Counted from the stretch's first letter, positions 1-7,535 are shown. The stretch: DNA of 9,959 nt from Firmicutes bacterium UBA3871 (GCA_002392265.1 DGGP01000033.1:1-9959), one strand, 5' to 3'. The notes: a model not told the origin generated them from the letters alone. Program-made: numbers and translations.

Positions 1-418
1 GCCCCAGCTCGTAGAAATCATAAAAGTCCTCCGGAAGGTTTCGCGGATTGTCTATTTTATTTACGACAAGCACCACCGGCCGCCCTGTGCGCATCAGCAT
101 CTCCCCAACCTCACGGTCTGCCGCTGTAAGCCCCTCGCGACCATCGACGAGAAAGAGAATTACGTCGGATGTCTCCATCGCAATCTGTGCCTGCTCGCGC
201 ATCTGGGAAAGGATTATGTCCTTGCTGTCGGGCTCGATGCCGCCGGTGTCAATCAGTGCAAAATGCTTGCCGAGCCATTCGGCTTCGCCGTAGATGCGGT
301 CTCTGGTTACTCCGGGGGTATCCTCGACAATGGATATGCGTTTGCCCAGTATTTTATTGAAAAATGTGGATTTGCCCACATTCGGTCTGCCAACTATAGC
401 TACGATTGGCTTACTCAT
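1..418 (-). CDS. der: Ribosome-assembly GTPase Der (EngA), 5' part, cut by the window edge
   Basis: Der is a tandem-GTPase-domain protein that binds the 50S subunit and is needed for its late assembly. Only the first 139 codons are here; the family is usually about 440 residues, so most of the second GTPase domain and the KH-like domain lie beyond position 1. Seen in the translation: an N-terminus starting [17 protein letters not shown], with the G1 P-loop GRPNVGKS at residues 10-17, a switch I segment DTPGVTRD at 33-40, G3 DTGG at 57-60 and G4 NKID at 120-123. The first-domain GRPNVGKS and the DTPGVTRDR sequence are characteristic of Der rather than Era. The ATG at 416-418 overlaps the end of ftsY by 8 nt (ATGAGTAA) and has a strong ribosome binding site inside ftsY, so translation is probably coupled to it. 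The call is secure; only the C-terminal part cannot be checked. Confidence 0.97.
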   Translation of the reverse strand, partial: MSKPIVAIVGRPNVGKSTFFNKILGKRISIVEDTPGVTRDRIYGEAEWLGKHFALIDTGGIEPDSKDIILSQMREQAQIAMETSDVILFLVDGREGLTAADREVGEMLMRTGRPVVLVVNKIDNPRNLPEDFYDFYELG

Positions 419-1307
419 CGAAAATTCCTCCTATGAAATCGGCAGGGTCAAAGGCCTTTAAATCATCCATCCCCTCGCCTACGCCTATGAATTTCACTGC
501 CATGTCAAACTCGTCGGCAATAGTGATGGCAATACCTCCCTTTGCGGTTCCATCCAGCTTTGTGATAACGATACCTGTTAGGTCTGCTATATCACCGAAT
601 TCCTTTGCCTGCGAAATGGCATTCTTTCCTGTGGTTGCATCGAGAACGAGCAGTGTCTCCCTCGCTGCCTCCGGATACTCCCTATCGATGACCTTGTTCA
701 TTTTTGCGAGCTCTGTCATCAGGTTCTTTTTGTTCTGAAGCCTGCCCGCCGTGTCACAAATCAGCACATCCGTGCCCTTTGCTTTTGCAGACTGAATGGC
801 ATCGAAAATTACAGCACTCGGATCCGCACCTTCCTGATGGCGAACAACGGGCGCTCCGACCCTGTCGCCCCAGATACAAAGCTGCTCTGCGGCTGCCGCT
901 CTGAAGGTGTCTGCTGCTGCCAGCATTACGGAATTACCCTCGCTCTTTAATTTGCTTGCGAGCTTTCCTATCGTCGTGGTCTTTCCGCCGCCGTTTATTC
1001 CTATCATGGTGATGATGAGCGGTCTGTCGCCGCAAAGCGCATGGCGCTCCCCTTTGTTCATCATGTCTGCCATAATTTTCTTTAATCTTTCCTTTACCTC
1101 TTCGGGTTTACTGAGATAGTCAGCGTGTATTGCATCCCTCAGCTCTTCTATTATCTTCATTGTTGTATCCATGCCGATGTCGGAAGTAATCAGCACTTCC
1201 TCAAGTTCATCGAGCAGGTCTTCGTCAACAACGGCGCGGGAAACCAGCACATTTGCCAGCTTCTCGCCCATTTTGCCAAAGAATGATTTTTTCTTTCCGA
1301 ATTCCAT
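411..1307 (-). CDS. ftsY: Signal recognition particle receptor FtsY (SRP GTPase)
   Basis: FtsY is the membrane-associated SRP receptor; it pairs with Ffh-GTP to deliver ribosome-nascent-chain complexes to SecYEG. The 298-residue protein is an N domain plus a G domain. Near the start, [13 protein letters not shown] (residues 9-21) looks like the amphipathic membrane-contact helix. The G domain shows [10 protein letters not shown] (103-112, G1), DTFRAAA (133-139), DTAGR (185-189, G3), TKLDG (249-253, G4) and the closing [13 protein letters not shown] segment (276-288). The acidic A domain of enterobacterial FtsY is absent, as is common in Firmicutes. I chose the ATG at 1305-1307 because AAAGGG (1313-1318) lies just upstream and the protein then starts directly at the N domain. 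An in-frame ATG at 1370 would add 21 residues and overlap smc, but has no good ribosome binding site. smc ends 40 nt upstream; der starts inside the ftsY stop region. Ffh is not in view. Confidence 0.97.
   Translation of the reverse strand: MEFGKKKSFFGKMGEKLANVLVSRAVVDEDLLDELEEVLITSDIGMDTTMKIIEELRDAIHADYLSKPEEVKERLKKIMADMMNKGERHALCGDRPLIITMIGINGGGKTTTIGKLASKLKSEGNSVMLAAADTFRAAAAEQLCIWGDRVGAPVVRHQEGADPSAVIFDAIQSAKAKGTDVLICDTAGRLQNKKNLMTELAKMNKVIDREYPEAARETLLVLDATTGKNAISQAKEFGDIADLTGIVITKLDGTAKGGIAITIADEFDMAVKFIGVGEGMDDLKAFDPADFIGGIFDE
427..432 (-). promoter_or_regulatory. Ribosome binding site of der, inside the 3' end of ftsY
   Basis: On the minus strand AGGAGG sits 8 nt upstream of the der ATG (416-418). 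It is a near-ideal Shine-Dalgarno match that also encodes Gly-Gly-Ile codons near the ftsY C-terminus. It fixes the der start and supports independent or re-initiated translation of der. Confidence 0.85.
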
Positions 1308-1312
1308 GTTTT

Positions 1313-1318
1313 CCCTTT
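1313..1318 (-). promoter_or_regulatory. Ribosome binding site of ftsY
   Basis: AAAGGG on the minus strand ends 5 nt before the ATG at 1305-1307. It lies in the 40-nt smc-ftsY gap and is the reason for preferring this start over the overlapping ATG at 1370. The rest of the gap (1319-1347) shows no hairpin or promoter that I can recognise. Confidence 0.65.
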
Positions 1319-1347
1319 CTATTGCTCTCTGTTTCTCCGCCTGCCCC

Positions 1348-4300
1348 TTAGTCCAGATCAAACTCATCACCGAGCTTCAGACTGATAACCTTTGATACGC
1401 CCTGTTCAGGCATAGTTACTCCGTAAAGCACGTCTGCGTGCTCCATGGTTACCTTCTGGTGAGTAACCAGAGCGAACTGGATATCGTCAAAGTTCTTCAG
1501 GTAGTTTGAGAAGCGGTCGATATTCGCATCATCGAGCGCAGCCTCAACCTCGTCCAAAATGCAGAAAGGCGTAGGCTTGTGCTTTAATACGGCAAACATC
1601 AGAGCAATGGCCGTCATTGTCTTTTCTCCGCCGGACAGGAGATTTATATTTTGAAGCTTCTTTCCCGGTGGCTGTGCGATGATGTCGATGCCCGATTCGA
1701 GAGGGTGGCTCTCATCGTCGAGTCTCAGCTCGGCATGTCCGCCGCCGAAAAGTTCCTTGAATATGCTGTCGAAATTGGCAACCACACCGTCAAAGCTTTC
1801 CTTGAAGCGTTCTGTGATGGTCCTGTCCATATCCTCGATAATCTTTTTGAGTGATTCGGTTGCTTCGAGTATATCCTTGCGGTTTGCAGTCAGGAATTCG
1901 TAACGCTCACTGACGGATGCGTATTCCTTTATTGCACCGATATTAACTTCGCCGAGTTCCTTCATGCGGGCACTGATTTTGCGCGATTCACGCTCTGCAC
2001 CCGCCATATTAAAGCCATGCTTTTTGAACTCCATGGCCTCAATATATGTTACCTCGAACTCGTTCCAAAGGCGCTCCTTTAAGTTTTCGAGCTGCGTCTC
2101 CTGCTTTCCGGATTTCAGCTCGAGCTGGAACTTTTTATCCTGCAGCGCCTTCATCTTTTCGTCGATTTCATCCTTGCGCGCGGAGTCGGCATTAAGGCCT
2201 GTCGTTACGCCTGCCTTTTCCTCGACCAGCTCTGCAATATATCTTTCCAGGGCTGCTCTCGCATCTTCCTTTTCGCGAATTGTGTCATCCACATTCTGCT
2301 CGCCGGTTAAACTGGTCCTCTGTGAAAGAAGGGTCTCTCTTTCCTCCTTCTTTTCCTCGAGCTGCAGTCTGATGAGGTCGATATCGCCTCTGATGCGCCG
2401 GGCCATCTGATCTGCAGTAGCCTTTTCACCCTCAGCCGCAGTCACATCGATGCGCGCCTTTGTGATTTCTTCGCCCACGGAGACAAGACGCTCTCCCGCC
2501 TTTTCCGATTCGACAGTTTCTGCCTCAATATCTGCTTCAAGCTTTTTTGATTTTTCGATAGATGCTGCAATTTCAGCATCTATCGAAAGGATCATATTGT
2601 CGGCATTGCCCTTTTCCTTTTCGATATTTTCAAGCTCCCTTTCTCTCTTTTCATCATCCGCCATATTATCGCGGATAACGCTTTCGAGAACCTCGAGCTG
2701 ATTCTTGAATGTAATCAGCTGCATCTGGAGCTCACGAGCCTCATCGCCCATCTTTTCAGCCTTTATATTCGCTTCGCCAAGCGCCGTCCTCGTACTGCCC
2801 AGCCTGTCCGTGCATTTATCGGCAAGCTTTTGCAGGTTTTCAAGCTCTTCGCCGAGGCGGGCTATTTCAGCCTTTCTCTCGAGCAGATTTGCCGTATTGT
2901 TTTTATATTTACCACCGGTAATTGCACCGCCGGCATTGATGATTTCACCTTCGAGCGTTACATAGCGAAGGCTTCCCGCCTGTTTGGACATACGAATAGC
3001 GCTGTCCATATTGTCAACGACAACAACTCTGCCGAGCAGGTATTCGAAAATCCCTGCGTATTTTTTGTCGAATTTGATGCAGTCCGTACCAAAGCCCTTA
3101 AACCCTGCAGCACTGCTGATTCCCGCATCGCGGTTTCCTCTGCCCTTTACGCTCTCAAGCGGCAAAAATGTCAGTCTGCCGGCACGGTTTGCCTTTAGCG
3201 CCTCAATAGCCTTTTTTGCATCTGCATCTCTTTCGCATACTATGTTTTGCATGCTTGCTCCGAGCGCGGTTTCAATCGCCGTCTCAAAGCCTGCGGGCAC
3301 CTCCATCAGCTCTGCGACAACGCCGCAGATACCGGACATTCCCGCACGCATGATATATTTAACCGCGTTGTTGTAGCCCTCGTAATTGTTTTCCATCTCT
3401 TCGATGGTTCTTTTACGGGCAGTCTTCTGGCCGATTGCCAGCTTTGCCTCTTCAAGCTCTTTTGAGCAGACTCTCTCCTCCTCGCCGAGACGCACTGCCT
3501 CCTGGCGAGCCTTTTGCTGCTCGATTTTCAGAGCCGTTATCTTTTCGTCGAGAGCCTTAATGTCCATGACAGCCTTTTCTTTTTTAGCTGCCACCGCTTC
3601 GTTTTCGCTGCCCGACTGGTTGATTTCGCCCTTTATGGTTTCTTTTCTGCGGTCAAGGTTTGCCTTTAACGCTTCAAGTGATGCCTTTTCGCCTCTCTTT
3701 TCGGTATTCCTGTTCTGAATGCTGAAGATTTCGCTCTTCATCGCATCAATATCCGCTATGCGGGCTGCATTTTCCTCGGCAAGCCTGCTGCGGGCCTGAA
3801 TCTTTTCATTAAGCACAGCATCGAGCTCTGCCAGCTTTGCATCTATGCCCGCCTTTGTCTTTGCAAACTCCGCTTCATTCTTTTCCTCACGCGCCAGCTT
3901 TTCCTCCGCCTCGGTAATTTCGCGTGTAAGCCTTTCGGTATCTCTGTCAATCGCCGAAAGCTTTTCATTGTTTACCTGGCTGCGGTTGCTGAGCATATTT
4001 ATTTCATCTATCGCAGCGAGCAGCTTTTTGTTCGCGTCGCTGTAGAGATTTTCAAGCTCCTCGGAGCGCTGCCTGTTTGCAGCAACTGCATTATCGATTT
4101 CCGCCTTGTCTTCCGCAAGGTCTTCGATATCTGCGGTCAGCTCGTTTATCTCGTCCTTCATATATTCGTTTGAAAGGTCAAGATTGTCTATCTTTTGAAG
4201 TGAAATGTTGATTTCGAGCTCCTTGTATTTGTCCCTGAGCTCGACATATTCCTTTGCCTTTATACTGTCCGCCTTCAGGCCGTCAATACGTCCCTCGATT

Positions 4301-4890
4301 TCCGCAACGACATCGTTTACTCTTTCGAGGTTCTGGTTTGCCGCAGCAAGTTTTCTTTCCGATTCGGCCTTTTTGGTGCGATACATAACGATTCCCGCAG
4401 CCTCTTCAAATATTTCACGACGGCTTTCAGTCTTGTTCGCTACGATGTCCGCGATTTTTCCCTGTCCGATCAGCGAATAACCATCCACACCTATGCCTGT
4501 GTCCATAATCAGCTCACGAATATCCTTCAGACGGCAGTGATTGCCGTTTATCAGGTATTCACTTTCGCCCGAGCGGTACATTCTGCGTGTGATTGCAACC
4601 TCGCTGTAGTCAATCGGAAGCATCCCGTCGGTGTTGTCAACGGTCAGCGTTACCTCTGCCATACCTCTCGATTTTCTGTTCGCTGTACCGGCAAAAATGA
4701 CCTCATCCATCTTGCCTCCGCGGAGCGCCTTTGGAGACTGCTCGCCGAGCACCCATCTGATTGCATCGGATATGTTACTCTTTCCGCTGCCGTTAGGTCC
4801 CACGATACAGGTTATACCATCGTTAAATTCTATGCTGACAGGTTCCGCAAATGATTTGAAACCCTGCATTTCCAGTCTCTTAAAGTACAA
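1348..4890 (-). CDS. smc: Chromosome condensation and segregation ATPase Smc
   Basis: Smc is the ATPase of the Smc-ScpAB condensin; it forms a DNA-embracing dimer that extrudes loops and helps resolve replicated origins. Numbered from the TTG start (1180 residues, normal for the family): N-terminal head with Walker A GPNGSGKS (31-38) and the RGGKMDEVIFAG segment; long heptad-rich coiled coil to about 500; hinge about 502-667, ending in the conserved GGAITGGK (655-662); returning coiled coil to about 1000; C-terminal head with signature LLSGGEK (1084-1090), Walker B FCILDE with Asp1113 and catalytic Glu1114, and the switch His1144. The triplet THQK replaces the more usual THRK. The start is discussed under the ribosome binding site entry: TTG at 4888-4890 gives MYFKRLEMQGFKSF, matching the family N-terminus, while GTG at 4897-4899 would add three residues. 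It overlaps rnc by 11 nt. A perfect inverted repeat lies in codons 768-780. Confidence 0.97.
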   Translation of the reverse strand: MYFKRLEMQGFKSFAEPVSIEFNDGITCIVGPNGSGKSNISDAIRWVLGEQSPKALRGGKMDEVIFAGTANRKSRGMAEVTLTVDNTDGMLPIDYSEVAITRRMYRSGESEYLINGNHCRLKDIRELIMDTGIGVDGYSLIGQGKIADIVANKTESRREIFEEAAGIVMYRTKKAESERKLAAANQNLERVNDVVAEIEGRIDGLKADSIKAKEYVELRDKYKELEINISLQKIDNLDLSNEYMKDEINELTADIEDLAEDKAEIDNAVAANRQRSEELENLYSDANKKLLAAIDEINMLSNRSQVNNEKLSAIDRDTERLTREITEAEEKLAREEKNEAEFAKTKAGIDAKLAELDAVLNEKIQARSRLAEENAARIADIDAMKSEIFSIQNRNTEKRGEKASLEALKANLDRRKETIKGEINQSGSENEAVAAKKEKAVMDIKALDEKITALKIEQQKARQEAVRLGEEERVCSKELEEAKLAIGQKTARKRTIEEMENNYEGYNNAVKYIMRAGMSGICGVVAELMEVPAGFETAIETALGASMQNIVCERDADAKKAIEALKANRAGRLTFLPLESVKGRGNRDAGISSAAGFKGFGTDCIKFDKKYAGIFEYLLGRVVVVDNMDSAIRMSKQAGSLRYVTLEGEIINAGGAITGGKYKNNTANLLERKAEIARLGEELENLQKLADKCTDRLGSTRTALGEANIKAEKMGDEARELQMQLITFKNQLEVLESVIRDNMADDEKRERELENIEKEKGNADNMILSIDAEIAASIEKSKKLEADIEAETVESEKAGERLVSVGEEITKARIDVTAAEGEKATADQMARRIRGDIDLIRLQLEEKKEERETLLSQRTSLTGEQNVDDTIREKEDARAALERYIAELVEEKAGVTTGLNADSARKDEIDEKMKALQDKKFQLELKSGKQETQLENLKERLWNEFEVTYIEAMEFKKHGFNMAGAERESRKISARMKELGEVNIGAIKEYASVSERYEFLTANRKDILEATESLKKIIEDMDRTITERFKESFDGVVANFDSIFKELFGGGHAELRLDDESHPLESGIDIIAQPPGKKLQNINLLSGGEKTMTAIALMFAVLKHKPTPFCILDEVEAALDDANIDRFSNYLKNFDDIQFALVTHQKVTMEHADVLYGVTMPEQGVSKVISLKLGDEFDLD
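2553..2588. repeat. Perfect 15-bp inverted repeat (6-nt loop) inside smc
   Basis: The + strand arm TTTCGATAGATGCTG (2553-2567) is followed by CAATTT (2568-2573) and the exact reverse complement CAGCATCTATCGAAA (2574-2588). I checked the pairing base by base; it stops at both ends (2552 T/2589 G does not pair in the smc mRNA, nor do the outer loop bases). It encodes Smc residues 768-780, in the returning coiled-coil arm, with the reading frame intact. In the mRNA the hairpin is followed by an A-rich stretch, not a U-tract, so it is not an intrinsic terminator on that strand, and the other strand has no U-tract either. Its function is unknown. Confidence 0.85.
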
Positions 4891-5584
4891 GAGATTCACC
4901 TCTTTCTACCGCCTCTTTGGCAGCATTCATTTCAGCTTCTTTTTTAGTCTTGCCCACGCCCGACCCTATCAGCTTCCCTCCGAACCGCAGCTCCGAAAAG
5001 AATACCTTGTCATGCTCGGGACCTTCCTCGCGCACGAGCTCGTATTTGAGTTCACCATGGAGATTTGCGGGAACCCTCTCCTGAATCTCCGTCTTGTAGT
5101 CGTTAATCAGCTTTCCTGCAACAGCAAGCTTTATGTGCTCACTCATGATCCTCAGCACAAATCTCTCGGCCTCTTCATAGCCGCTGTCGATAAAGATTGC
5201 GCCGATTACGGCCTCGATTGCATCGGCAATGATGCTCGGCTTTTCTCTGCCGCCGCTTGCAATTTCGCCCGAAGAAAGACGCATATAGTCGCCTATCTTC
5301 ATTTCGCGTCCTACTTCGGCAAGCGATTTTTCGCACACCACCTTTGCCCTGACCTTTGTAAGCACACCCTCCGGCACCGTCGGCATCAGCCTGCACAGCT
5401 CCACCGCGACTATGGCATCAAGAAATGCGTCGCCCAAAAATTCCAGTCTCTCATTATTGTGCAAAGGCCTGTCCTTGCCCTGAGGCACAAAAGAACTGTG
5501 CGTCAGCGCTCTTTCGAGCAGCTTACCGTTGTTGAATTTATAGTCAATGACCTTTTCAAAGTCCCAGCTATTCAATGTCTGCAT
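4880..5584 (-). CDS. rnc: Ribonuclease III
   Basis: This double-strand-specific endoribonuclease processes the rRNA precursor and cleaves structured mRNAs and antisense duplexes. The 234-residue protein has the usual two parts. The nuclease domain (about 1-155) carries the signature NERLEFLGD (44-52), with Asp52 and Glu48 in the metal site, and the second acidic pair in ADAIEAVIGAIFIDSG (Asp121, Glu124). The C-terminal dsRNA-binding domain (about 162-230) begins DYKTEIQE and contains GPEHDKVF and the basic GKTKKEAEMNAAKEA helix. All catalytic acidic residues expected of an active enzyme are present. The ATG (5582-5584) overlaps the plsX end by 17 nt. A GAGGAGA stretch (5585-5591) sits almost against it, which is unusually close; TTG at 5573-5575, three codons in, would be better spaced, so the start is uncertain by three residues. 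The downstream smc start overlaps the rnc end, so the two are likely translated together. Confidence 0.97.
   Translation of the reverse strand: MQTLNSWDFEKVIDYKFNNGKLLERALTHSSFVPQGKDRPLHNNERLEFLGDAFLDAIVAVELCRLMPTVPEGVLTKVRAKVVCEKSLAEVGREMKIGDYMRLSSGEIASGGREKPSIIADAIEAVIGAIFIDSGYEEAERFVLRIMSEHIKLAVAGKLINDYKTEIQERVPANLHGELKYELVREEGPEHDKVFFSELRFGGKLIGSGVGKTKKEAEMNAAKEAVERGESLVL
4896..4905 (-). promoter_or_regulatory. Ribosome binding site of smc, favouring a TTG start
   Basis: AAAGAGGTGA on the minus strand is one base short of the full anti-Shine-Dalgarno complement and ends 5 nt before TTG (4888-4890). The competing GTG (4897-4899) is itself part of this motif, so it would be left without a properly spaced site. 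The motif lies inside the 3' end of rnc. Confidence 0.75.
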
Positions 5585-6599
5585 TCTCCTCGTCTTCCAA
5601 AGATTCCGCTACCTTTTCCATTTCCCTTGAAATAATCCCGATTACGTCTTCCTTTGCATAAGGAATGCCCTTTATGATCGCATTTTTCACAGCCTTTGCC
5701 TTGCTCGAGCCGTGCATCTTTAAAAGCGGAGCCCTTACTCCGAGAATCGGCGCTGCGCCGTACTCCGAATAATCGAACTCTGCCTTTATATCCTTTATTT
5801 TCCCGAGAAGCATCGTCGCTCCAAGCTTTGCAACCACTCCCTCGGTAAACTTCCGCTTCACAAAGTTCATGATGCTGAACGCCATGCCCTCGGTAAGCTT
5901 CAGCACTATGTTGCCTGTAAATCCGTCGCACACGAGAACATCGCACACGCCGTAAGGAATCTCACGTGCTTCCACATTGCCGACAAACTTAAGTCTGCTC
6001 TTTGAGAGAAGCTGGAAGGTCTCTTTTGTCAGCGAGTTTCCCTTGCCTTCTTCGGTACCGATGTTCACAAGGCCCACGGAAGGATTCGGCCTGCCGATAA
6101 CCTTTTGCATATACACGGTCCCCATCGTCGCAAACTCGAGCAGATTCACTGCCCTGCATTCCGCATTTGCACCTGCATCGACCAGAATTGAAGCTTCTTT
6201 CCCGATTACCGGGTATATTGTCGCAATTGCCGGCCTTTCCACTCCCGGAATTGTGCCGAGAATCAGTGTTCCGCCTGCCATAAACGCGCCGGTGTTTCCC
6301 GCCGAAAGCAGCACATCACCCTCGCCTTCTTTAAGCATCTCGAGACCCACAACAAGTGAGCTGTCTTTTTTCCGCCTGATGGATTTTACAGGCGAGTCTT
6401 CACCCGTTATAACCTCTGACGCGTGGCGTATTTCTATCTTTTCCGGATCGTATTTATAGTTTGAAAGCTCTTTTTCTATCTGCTCCCTGTCTCCTATAAT
6501 TACAATCTGATCGCTTATCTCCTTTGATGCCAGAACAGCACCTTTGACAGTTTCCTGAGGGGCATTGTCGCCACCCATTCCGTCAAGTAATATTCTCAT
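5568..6599 (-). CDS. plsX: Phosphate acyltransferase PlsX (acyl-ACP:phosphate)
   Basis: PlsX converts acyl-ACP and phosphate to acyl-phosphate, the donor PlsY uses to acylate glycerol-3-phosphate; it is a peripheral membrane enzyme at the junction of fatty acid and phospholipid synthesis. The 343-residue length is typical. Recognisable segments are DGMGGDNAP (6-14), SAGNTGAFMA (99-108), LVDAGANAEC (139-148), VGLVNIGTEEGKGN (175-188), GFTGNIVLK (226-234), YGAAPILGV (280-288) and HGSSKAKA (296-303). I start at the ATG 6597-6599, because MRILLDGMGGDNAP is the standard N-terminus and GAGGAGA lies 7 nt upstream; a TTG at 6617 would place the ribosome binding site inside the gene. The lipid kinase gene ends 24 nt upstream, and its product (phosphatidic acid) is the same intermediate this pathway makes. 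The last 17 nt overlap rnc. The acyl carrier protein gene that often follows plsX and precedes rnc is absent. Confidence 0.97.
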   Translation of the reverse strand: MRILLDGMGGDNAPQETVKGAVLASKEISDQIVIIGDREQIEKELSNYKYDPEKIEIRHASEVITGEDSPVKSIRRKKDSSLVVGLEMLKEGEGDVLLSAGNTGAFMAGGTLILGTIPGVERPAIATIYPVIGKEASILVDAGANAECRAVNLLEFATMGTVYMQKVIGRPNPSVGLVNIGTEEGKGNSLTKETFQLLSKSRLKFVGNVEAREIPYGVCDVLVCDGFTGNIVLKLTEGMAFSIMNFVKRKFTEGVVAKLGATMLLGKIKDIKAEFDYSEYGAAPILGVRAPLLKMHGSSKAKAVKNAIIKGIPYAKEDVIGIISREMEKVAESLEDEENADIE

Positions 6600-6606
6600 A
6601 ATACTT

Positions 6607-6613
6607 TCTCCTC
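6607..6613 (-). promoter_or_regulatory. Ribosome binding site of plsX
   Basis: GAGGAGA on the minus strand lies 7 nt before the ATG at 6597-6599, in the 24-nt gap between the lipid kinase gene and plsX. It decides the start against the upstream in-frame TTG at 6617. I see no FapR-like palindrome in the gap. Confidence 0.8.
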
Positions 6614-6623
6614 GCAATTCGCA

Positions 6624-7535
6624 TTAAACATCGTCAACTGCTGTTGTAATCTTTAATCTTCTCGGCATTACCGTAAAGTGAAGCGGCAGCTTTTCGCCGG
6701 TTTCACCGTCAACATCCGTGCCGAATGCCACTTCTGACTCAACAAGCAGCTCGTCGGTTTTGAAATGAAGAACGTTTTTATCGTCCTGATGCTGGCCCTG
6801 AAGCAGCATAAAGAACAGCCTTACCATCTCGTAAAAAGGCATCTCCCTGAAAAGCAGTACATCCAGCTTGCCGTCGGATATGTCCGAGTCCGGCGACAGA
6901 TGCTTGAAACCGCCCGCAGAGCAGCCGTTCATGACGAGCATGAAGTACATATCTTCTTTGTAAACCTTTCCCCCTGCTGTCAGCTTTACCGGCAGCGGCT
7001 TTAGGTTTGTGAGCTCCTGCGCTCCCGCCATGTAGTAAGCGAGCACACCGAGCTTGTCCTTCAGGTTAGGGTCGGTCTTTTGAGAAACGTCTACCATCGT
7101 TCCCATTGCCGCCACATTTATGTAGTACCTGCCGTTGCAGCAGGCAACATCCGCATAGGTGTAGTGATTACCGAGCGCAATATCGATCATCTTGTCGATA
7201 TCGTGCGGCAGCTCCAGATAATACGCAAAATCATTTGCCGTTCCCGATGGAAATATTGAAACCGGGAGATTTATATTGTACTTTATCATCTGGTTCACAA
7301 CGAGATTGATCGTGCCATCACCGCCTGCGACGATGACCTGGCGGTAGTCTTCGGTATGAATCGTCTGAAATACATATTCGAGGGCTTTGCTCTTTGCTCC
7401 CCGAACCGGTCTGACAACAAAACCCGCTTCCTGAAACCTCTCGATAATATGATCGAGATGGCTTGCAAATACGCCGTTTCCCGAAAACGGGTTATAAACC
7501 AAAAGTACTTTTTTGTAGCTCTTTATTTCTGCCAT
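6624..7535 (-). CDS. YegS/BmrU-family lipid kinase, probable diacylglycerol kinase (DgkB-like)
   Basis: Members of this soluble DAGK-catalytic-domain family phosphorylate diacylglycerol (or a related lipid) to phosphatidic acid; in Firmicutes DgkB recycles diacylglycerol left over from lipoteichoic acid synthesis. The 303-residue length fits. Visible motifs are NPFSG (15-19), the nucleotide-binding VAGGDGTIN (69-77), FPSGTANDFA (95-104), the SDGKLDV segment (220-226) that leads into the C-terminal beta-sandwich domain, and DVDGE (274-278). There is no signal peptide or membrane helix. The ATG at 7533-7535 lies inside the folC end (13-nt overlap). Its best ribosome binding site, AAGGGGA at 7547-7553, is 11 nt away, so translation may rely on coupling to folC. 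Position directly before plsX supports a role in the phosphatidic acid pool. Substrate is inferred from family and context; other YegS-type kinases act on different lipids, so I give no gene symbol. Confidence 0.9.
   Translation of the reverse strand: MAEIKSYKKVLLVYNPFSGNGVFASHLDHIIERFQEAGFVVRPVRGAKSKALEYVFQTIHTEDYRQVIVAGGDGTINLVVNQMIKYNINLPVSIFPSGTANDFAYYLELPHDIDKMIDIALGNHYTYADVACCNGRYYINVAAMGTMVDVSQKTDPNLKDKLGVLAYYMAGAQELTNLKPLPVKLTAGGKVYKEDMYFMLVMNGCSAGGFKHLSPDSDISDGKLDVLLFREMPFYEMVRLFFMLLQGQHQDDKNVLHFKTDELLVESEVAFGTDVDGETGEKLPLHFTVMPRRLKITTAVDDV

Noticed and set aside
1308..1370. An ftsY start at the ATG of 1370, overlapping the end of smc.
   Set aside because: It lacks a good ribosome binding site and adds 21 residues with no family resemblance; the ATG at 1305-1307 has AAAGGG at proper spacing.
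1964..2410. A 148-codon + strand frame rich in Ser, Phe and Leu, antisense to the smc coiled coil.
   Set aside because: The composition is just the complement of Glu/Lys/Ala-rich coiled-coil codons; the same kind of frame recurs all along smc.
2553..2588. The smc inverted repeat read as a transcription terminator.
   Set aside because: Neither strand has a U-tract after the stem, it lies in mid-gene, and the downstream genes ftsY and der have no visible promoter to take over.
4631..5635. A 334-codon open frame on the + strand, antisense to the smc start, all of rnc and the plsX end.
   Set aside because: It spans three well-supported minus-strand genes, its product has no recognisable domain, and it is rich in His, Cys and Leu as expected of a mirror frame. 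It is most likely a shadow of the codon bias of the real genes.
5572..5946. A 124-codon minus-strand frame rich in Arg and Gly, overlapping the plsX 3' end in another frame.
   Set aside because: It is an out-of-frame reading of plsX codons and has no recognisable motifs.
5977..6459. A 160-codon + strand frame antisense to plsX.
   Set aside because: It lies wholly inside plsX, which is unmistakable on the other strand, and it has no domain or start signal of its own.
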